Positions 59,095 through 64,000 of a stretch of 64,000 nucleotides of DNA are shown here, in pieces (the first letter of the stretch is position 1; each line of letters opens with the position of its first letter). Position numbers and translations under genes: made by a program. The stretch spans positions 15,434,695-15,498,694 of the forward strand of contig OX030956.1 of NCBI GenBank assembly GCA_943735955.1, written 5' to 3'. The notes beneath the pieces were generated by a model. The model had not been told where the DNA came from, did not search any database, and was given only the letters and a program-made list of their open reading frames with translations. Source of the stretch: Piscicola geometra (lineage: Eukaryota; Annelida; Clitellata; Hirudinida; Piscicolidae).

Positions 59095-59987
59095 CCCATT
59101 AACGCATACTGTCCTTTTTTAAGGACAGCAATAAAAAGCTTTTTTTATAATAGTTATCTTGATTATATTTATTATCTTTGCAATTAATCCTGTCCTATAT
59201 AAACTGAAGTCTTTGTTAAAAAAAATTTTGTGATTTGAGATTGATAGATTGTTTCGATATTCTGATTTTTCAAGGCGATAACTAAATTTTTTGTGTTTTT
59301 GTCATGGCTCATTAAAAAAAGTTAGTTATAATTTTATTTAATGTCTACCATTCATAATTTATAATATTATTTTATTGTTATCCATTCTTATATCTTATTT
59401 TAAAATAAATTTCATTTTACATGTAATATTATTTCCAAAAACTGTGTTTTATTGAGTGTCTTTTTTTAAGGACACTATGCAGTAATACTGATGGTAAAAA
59501 CAATTATTTTCAGATTCGCTCTTCATGAAGTCATTAGTATTTTGGAAGATGAAAATGATTTCTTTTCAGCAGATATAGTCATGATTCCTCCTACTGACCC
59601 AAACTGCTCTGATGAGGATAGTGGACCCAAGGATGGTGAAGGTACCCTAGATAATTTATCAAGAAACCAGCTAAATGCAGAAGCAGAAATAGTAATTTCC
59701 AAAATTGGGGGAGAGAAAACCACTATAAGTAGAGAAGAAACTGCTGTGAAAAGGCCAGCTAAAAAAATTAAAATTGATCGGAGATGGACCAAAAAAGACT
59801 ACTGGATTATTGGCAGATAATAGTTCAGAGGACAAATCAAATTTAGAAAAAATGTCTCCTCTCACATTGTTTAATTTATTTTTGGATGTACCAGTCATCA
59901 AGCTAATAACAGACATGTCAAATTTATATGACAGCCAAAAACTAAAACAGCTGAATGCTACTGAAAATGAATATAAAGTGGTGCTGG
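59095..59987 (+). pseudogene. piggyBac 5' end and transposase N-terminus
   Basis: TTAA (59091-59094) then CCCATTAACGCATACTGTCC. An inner TTTTTTAAGGACA...AAGGACACTATGCAG pair looks subterminal. After an acceptor-like attttcag the reading gives FALHEVISILEDENDFFSAD and DEDSGPKDGEGTLDNLSRNQ, the acidic N-terminus of PGBD-type transposases. A frameshift (about 59790) leads to KMSPLTLFNLFLDVPVIKLI, the domain start. The rest is cut off by the telomere-like tract. Confidence 0.7.
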
Positions 59988-60076
59988 CTAACCCTAACCC
60001 TAACCCTAACCCTAACCCTAACCCTAACCCTAACCCCAACCCTAATCTTAACCCTAACCCTAACCCTTACCCTAAC
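59988..60076. repeat. telomere-like CCCTAA tract 1
   Basis: About 14 CCCTAA units with a few variants, starting exactly where the piggyBac frame stops. Confidence 0.95.
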
Positions 60077-60155
60077 AACTACGACGACAACAACTCCAAG
60101 CACAACAACAATAACAGTACCAACACACACAACAACAATAAACGAACCAATAACC

Positions 60156-60500
60156 ATGGATACAGGCTTGGACAATCTAAACATAAAACTAAATAAACTA
60201 ATCGAAATCATGGCAGACATACAAACTAAGAACGCCAACCTAGAGTCACAAATTACGAACATCAAGAACACAAACACACCAAAAACAAACCAACCCCCTG
60301 AAGACATAATACCCGAGACACCATCGGCAAGTCAAGAACACAATGTCATACCGATACCAAGAGGGAAACTACCAAGAAAAAACACACTAAGATTACAAAA
60401 AGACGTAATGGAAACAGTGATGGAAACAAACATTAACACGACAATACGGGAAGCAACCGGCCAACAACCGAAACAAGATTGCGCCAACTCTATCATGTAA
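60156..60500 (+). CDS. short open frame of unknown function in the telomere-tract block
   Basis: 114 codons: MDTGLDNLNIKLNKLIEIMA, then polar sequence rich in Asn, Thr and Lys, ending QDCANSIM. The first 45 residues show heptad-like Leu/Ile spacing and could form a coiled coil, as in ORF1 proteins of some retroelements. No family recognised. Confidence 0.35.
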   Translation: MDTGLDNLNIKLNKLIEIMADIQTKNANLESQITNIKNTNTPKTNQPPEDIIPETPSASQEHNVIPIPRGKLPRKNTLRLQKDVMETVMETNINTTIREATGQQPKQDCANSIM

Positions 60501-60764
60501 AAATACGAACCAAACAACTTATTGATTGACTCTATTTACCAGTTTCATTGACTAAATGTTATTAACATGTTTAATCATTCTTTTTTCAATTGTTGTTGAA
60601 TTAAACACATACTTATGTTACGTTGACGTTATTCAAATAAAAATGACAAATTTTCTTTTCCAAGAAAAAACTTACCAAATAACAATAAATAAGAATAAAA
60701 TACTCACAAAAAAAACACATTCGTATTCACATAAGAATACAAAAAATATAATAAAAATACATGG

Positions 60765-60801
<37 letters not shown>

Positions 60802-61035
60802 TAGAGAACAATGAGTGTATGTATAGATATATACATACATATAACCTATCAACAAAAAACTGAACACAAACAGTCGCTAAATAACACAATAAATCCTCCC
60901 GAAAAACCAATAACACCCTCAACAGAGAAGTGGTAAAAGGCAGAAGAGGAATTAGAGTTAAACATCCCAATCAGATCCGAGTACATAAGCCGGAAAGCAC
61001 TACTTGTAGACTCGAAAGAGGCTGCAACCATACAA

Positions 61036-61056
61036 ACCCTAACCCTAACCCTAACC
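61036..61056. repeat. telomere-like CCCTAA tract 2
   Basis: Three and a half units. It interrupts a coding-like stretch. Confidence 0.9.
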
Positions 61057-61192
61057 ATACATCTACACGGATGCTACCACACATATACATTATACTACAC
61101 AGGAACCTTGAAACAAAGGAATATCTTATTTACATATGCGTCCACATACATATAAAGGGTTGTAACGAACTCAATAAATTAATTTTAAAAAA

Positions 61193-61230
61193 CCTTCCTG
61201 AAGAAGCGAATAAGCGAAACATGTCGAAGG
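61193..61230 (+). ncRNA. hammerhead-ribozyme-like motif 1
   Basis: CCTTC, CTGAAGA, a 2-bp stem with AGCGAATAAGC, GAAA, the palindrome CATG, then TC and GAAGG. CCTTC/GAAGG would be stem I, CTGAAGA and GAAA the catalytic core, GTC the cleavage triplet. The tiny self-complementary stem III is typical of the dimer-type hammerheads described from Penelope-like elements. Stem II is weak with an extra A. Confidence 0.4.
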
Positions 61231-61507
61231 AGTCTAACAGTTGAGTTCAAAAAAATAATAATTTAAATCTTAAATTTAAATTTCTTTTAATCTCTCACAT
61301 CGAGAATTAAAAGAATCGTTCTAACTGTGTCCTAATACGACCAGTAGAGAATGATACATTACTCACATCGAGAATTTAAAAACACCCTAACTGGATTCCT
61401 AACACGACCAGTAGAGAGTGGTTAAGAAGAAAAAGGTTGACACCTAGATCACTTCCCAAGCCATAAGCCGGAACGCTTTTATGTGACTAACCATCACATC
61501 CTACCAT

Positions 61508-61527
61508 ACCTAACCCTAACCCTAACC
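61508..61527. repeat. telomere-like CCCTAA tract 3
   Basis: About three units. Confidence 0.9.
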
Positions 61528-61582
61528 GTTTTTAGCCTTTTATTATCGCTCATACCTTGCTCTGTTTTATTATTTCATCATA

Positions 61583-61620
61583 GGTCTGATGATACTCATA
61601 ATGAGTTGAAATCGATAACC
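61583..61620 (+). ncRNA. hammerhead-ribozyme-like motif 2
   Basis: GGT, CTGATGA, a 6-bp stem ACTCAT/ATGAGT closed by a T-T pair, GAAA, the palindrome TCGA, then TA and ACC. The core matches the hammerhead consensus exactly, stem II is good, stem I is only 3 bp (GGT/ACC) and the cleavage triplet would be ATA. Confidence 0.4.
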
Positions 61621-62110
61621 GTACACTGATAAATAAAAATAGAGCAAAAAAAGTTTTGTTTTCCTCTTTATTTATAGTTTTTTATTCCTCGACACGACTC
61701 TCGACCCTTCAGCGTGCCTCTTCACCACGCCACCTCCCTCTTCAAAAACAACACCAATAATTCTTCACCACTACACCACCACCCTCTAGCATCATCACAA
61801 TCTTTCAAATTCGCCTTCACCTCCACGCCGCCACCCTCTTGCATCATGCCAAACCTTCAAATTTCTTCTCCACGCCGCCATCTTTCGTGCATCACCCCAA
61901 TTTAAAGAATCATGAACAACAACAACACCAGCAACGGCAACAACAATAGCAACAATTACAACAACCACAACAACTACAACAGTCACAACAACAACAACAG
62001 CCACAACAACCACAACAACAATAACATTTCATGAGCACATGACGGCCAATACGGCGCCAATAAACTTCTATTCTTCTTCTTCTTCTTCTAATTCTCTCAA
62101 AAAACCCCCT

Positions 62111-62145
62111 CAACCCTAACCCTAACCCTAACCTTAACCCTAACC
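62111..62145. repeat. telomere-like CCCTAA tract 4
   Basis: Five to six units with one CCTTAA variant. hAT sequence resumes directly after it. Confidence 0.95.
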
Positions 62146-62781
62146 CAGACATAACAGAACACTTAAATAAATTGAATCTGCGTCTTCAAGGCAAAGATCA
62201 CTACATCTTTGATATGTACCAATAGCTGCTGTCATTCACCTTGAAGCTACGGCTGTTTTGTTCGAATCTGCAATCTGGTAATTTATGTCATTTTCCTATT
62301 TGTTCAGCTTTTCAGAAGGAATGCCAATGTGACTTCAATAAATACCACGACAGTTTTGAAGCGTTACTAAAGGAATTTAATGAACGTTTTGACGCATCAA
62401 GGAGCATAAGGATTTATTCAACTTCATCCGTGACCCTTTCTCTTGTGCTGTAGAATCCGTACCTGAGCAATGTCAGTTAGAAGTTATTGATCTTCAATTT
62501 TCACCAGAATTGAAGTCTGCGTTTCAGCATAACTCCATTTTAACTTTTTATGTTCAGTTAAATATGGAGCGGTCAAAGATTTGGCTTGCCGAATCTTGTC
62601 TGAATTTGGTAGCACATACGTGTGTGAACAAACGTTTTCAGTCATGAACACAAATAAAAATAAACTGAGATCATCTTTGACTGTTGATAATCTTTGTTCG
62701 ATTTTGAGGCTTGTAACAACAGAACTCGAACCCAATGTTGACAATGTTGTTGCAACCATTCAGGCTCAACCTTCTCATTAA
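62146..62781 (+). pseudogene. hAT transposase copy 2, C-terminal part
   Basis: [20 protein letters not shown], a stop, then [20 protein letters not shown] and, after frameshifts, [20 protein letters not shown] (hAT dimerisation motif) and [20 protein letters not shown]. Very close to copy 1 (29486-30169) with more breaks. Confidence 0.8.
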
Positions 62782-63045
62782 AATACTAACATTCAGTTAT
62801 TCATACATTTTTAAATAACGGTATTTTTTTTGTTATGACATTTATTAAAAACTTGCATTCTTTGAGTTTTTTTACATTTAGTTATTCATACACGTTTAAA
62901 TAACGTTATTTTTTATGACATTCATTGAAAATTTGCAATCTTTGAGTTTTTTTATTGTGTCATCTATGTGCACGCTGATGCGGCCCTTGGCGCCCAGGGA
63001 CTCAGTAATTTTGGCCCTCAGGCTGAAAAAGGTTGTGCACCCCTG

Positions 63046-63342
63046 ATATATAGTATTACTATAGATATTTATATGGCTATATCTTCGTTATTAATAATCG
63101 CTTAGTAATATATTTATTATATTTTTTAAAGTTTTAAACCCCTTGTTCCTAAAATAGTATTTTAAATTCTGAAAAGTGAAAATAAAAAAATCCCTGCAAC
63201 TACAATGATGACTTTACTTTTAGAAATTGAGCAGGCGCGTATATTATTTACGTTGCGATAATTATTAATAATTGTTAATTAATAATTGTTTTTGTTATAA
63301 GATATTTAATTTCAAACAATATTAGTTAAAGTTTAAAAGATA
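63046..63342. other. RAB2 upstream region
   Basis: AT-rich. No promoter motif stands out. Confidence 0.4.
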
Positions 63343-63993
<651 letters not shown>

Positions 63994-64000
63994 TGACTGC

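Larger units (their letters stand above)
60077..62110 (+). mobile_element. unclassified block between telomere-like tracts, possibly Penelope-like
   Basis: Bounded by CCCTAA tracts 1 and 4, with tracts 2 and 3 inside. It holds a 114-codon frame (60156-60500), a second coding-like stretch near 60950-61035 (AEEELELNIPIRSEYIS then RKALLVDSKEAATIQ), an (AT)n run at 60770-60797, two hammerhead-like motifs (61193-61230, 61583-61620) and a CAA-rich region (61910-62022). No reverse transcriptase is visible. The ribozyme-like motifs and telomeric tracts recall Penelope-like retroelements of the telomere-associated type, but this rests on inference. Confidence 0.4.
57530..63045 (+). mobile_element. hAT transposon copy 2, interrupted
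   Basis: Same ends as 29075-32053 in the opposite orientation: CAGTGTTATTTTCGTAACG at the left, ...GGTTGTGCACCCCTG at the right. The transposase runs 57930-58440 (exon 1) and 58563-58916 (exon 2, up to [18 protein letters not shown]). It resumes at 62146 with [19 protein letters not shown]. About 550 bp of the original middle are missing and 3.2 kb of other DNA is in its place. Confidence 0.8.

Noticed and set aside
59671..60500. Overlapping frames with PNPNPN, TLTLTL and GLGLGL runs
   Set aside because: These are the three readings of the CCCTAA tract on both strands. Only the part from 60156 was kept as a weak candidate.

Overview
The window is eukaryotic nuclear DNA, very AT-rich (often 70-80 % by eye) and packed with transposons. 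Split genes with canonical GT-AG introns, metazoan gene families (GLYR1/NP60, PDAP1, RAB2) and animal-type mobile elements (Merlin, piggyBac, hAT, RTE-like and CR1/L2-like LINEs, a gypsy-like LTR element, tRNA-derived SINEs) point to an invertebrate animal. Telomere-type CCCTAA tracts are consistent with that. I cannot name the species or phylum from the sequence alone.

Host genes, left to right. (1) PDAP1-like phosphoprotein, minus strand, first three coding exons (1059 down to 689), running off the left edge. (2) A complete-looking GLYR1/NP60 gene, plus strand, 12 coding exons from 15121 to 43455, which join with consistent splice phases into a 456-codon frame: an N-terminal PWWP domain plus a beta-hydroxyacid-dehydrogenase-like domain. 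(3) A DegT/DnrJ/EryC1-type PLP-dependent aminotransferase-like gene, plus strand, 44011-45760, three exons, 5' end not found. (4) The first three coding exons of RAB2, plus strand, 63343-63984, running off the right edge. Only about 3.5 kb of the 64 kb is host coding sequence.

Mobile DNA fills the rest, with deep nesting. 1931-3246 is a foldback element. 4411-14756 is a Merlin-type element (transposase 14512-13643, minus, one nonsense codon) that holds an RTE-like LINE. The LINE is itself split by a small gag-protease LTR retrotransposon (5732-7990) and by a 3.6 kb foldback element (8387-12025). The GLYR1 introns hold two tRNA-SINE families, CAGGCTTG-type hAT-like non-autonomous elements, several piggyBac remnants, a decayed BED-type hAT transposon (29075-32053), CR1/L2-like LINE pieces and a second large foldback element (37519-42728). 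The 46.8-57.2 kb region is a mosaic of LINE, foldback and another hAT element, plus a degraded gene with VDGGPDE and HDHFGSHLD motifs. 57530-63045 is a second copy of the 29-32 kb hAT element. Its middle is replaced by a LINE tail, a piggyBac 5' part and a 2.2 kb block with four telomere-like tracts and two hammerhead-ribozyme-like motifs, possibly Penelope-like.

The most unusual item is a foldback element family (copies at 8387-12025, 37519-42728 and, truncated, 50988-52638). Its terminal inverted repeats are tandem arrays of a 16-mer (GATTCACCCC plus TTAACC or ATAACC), and two copies have perfect 8-bp target duplications. Also notable: the GLYR1 homologue has a lysine at the dehydrogenase catalytic position where, from memory, the human protein has methionine.
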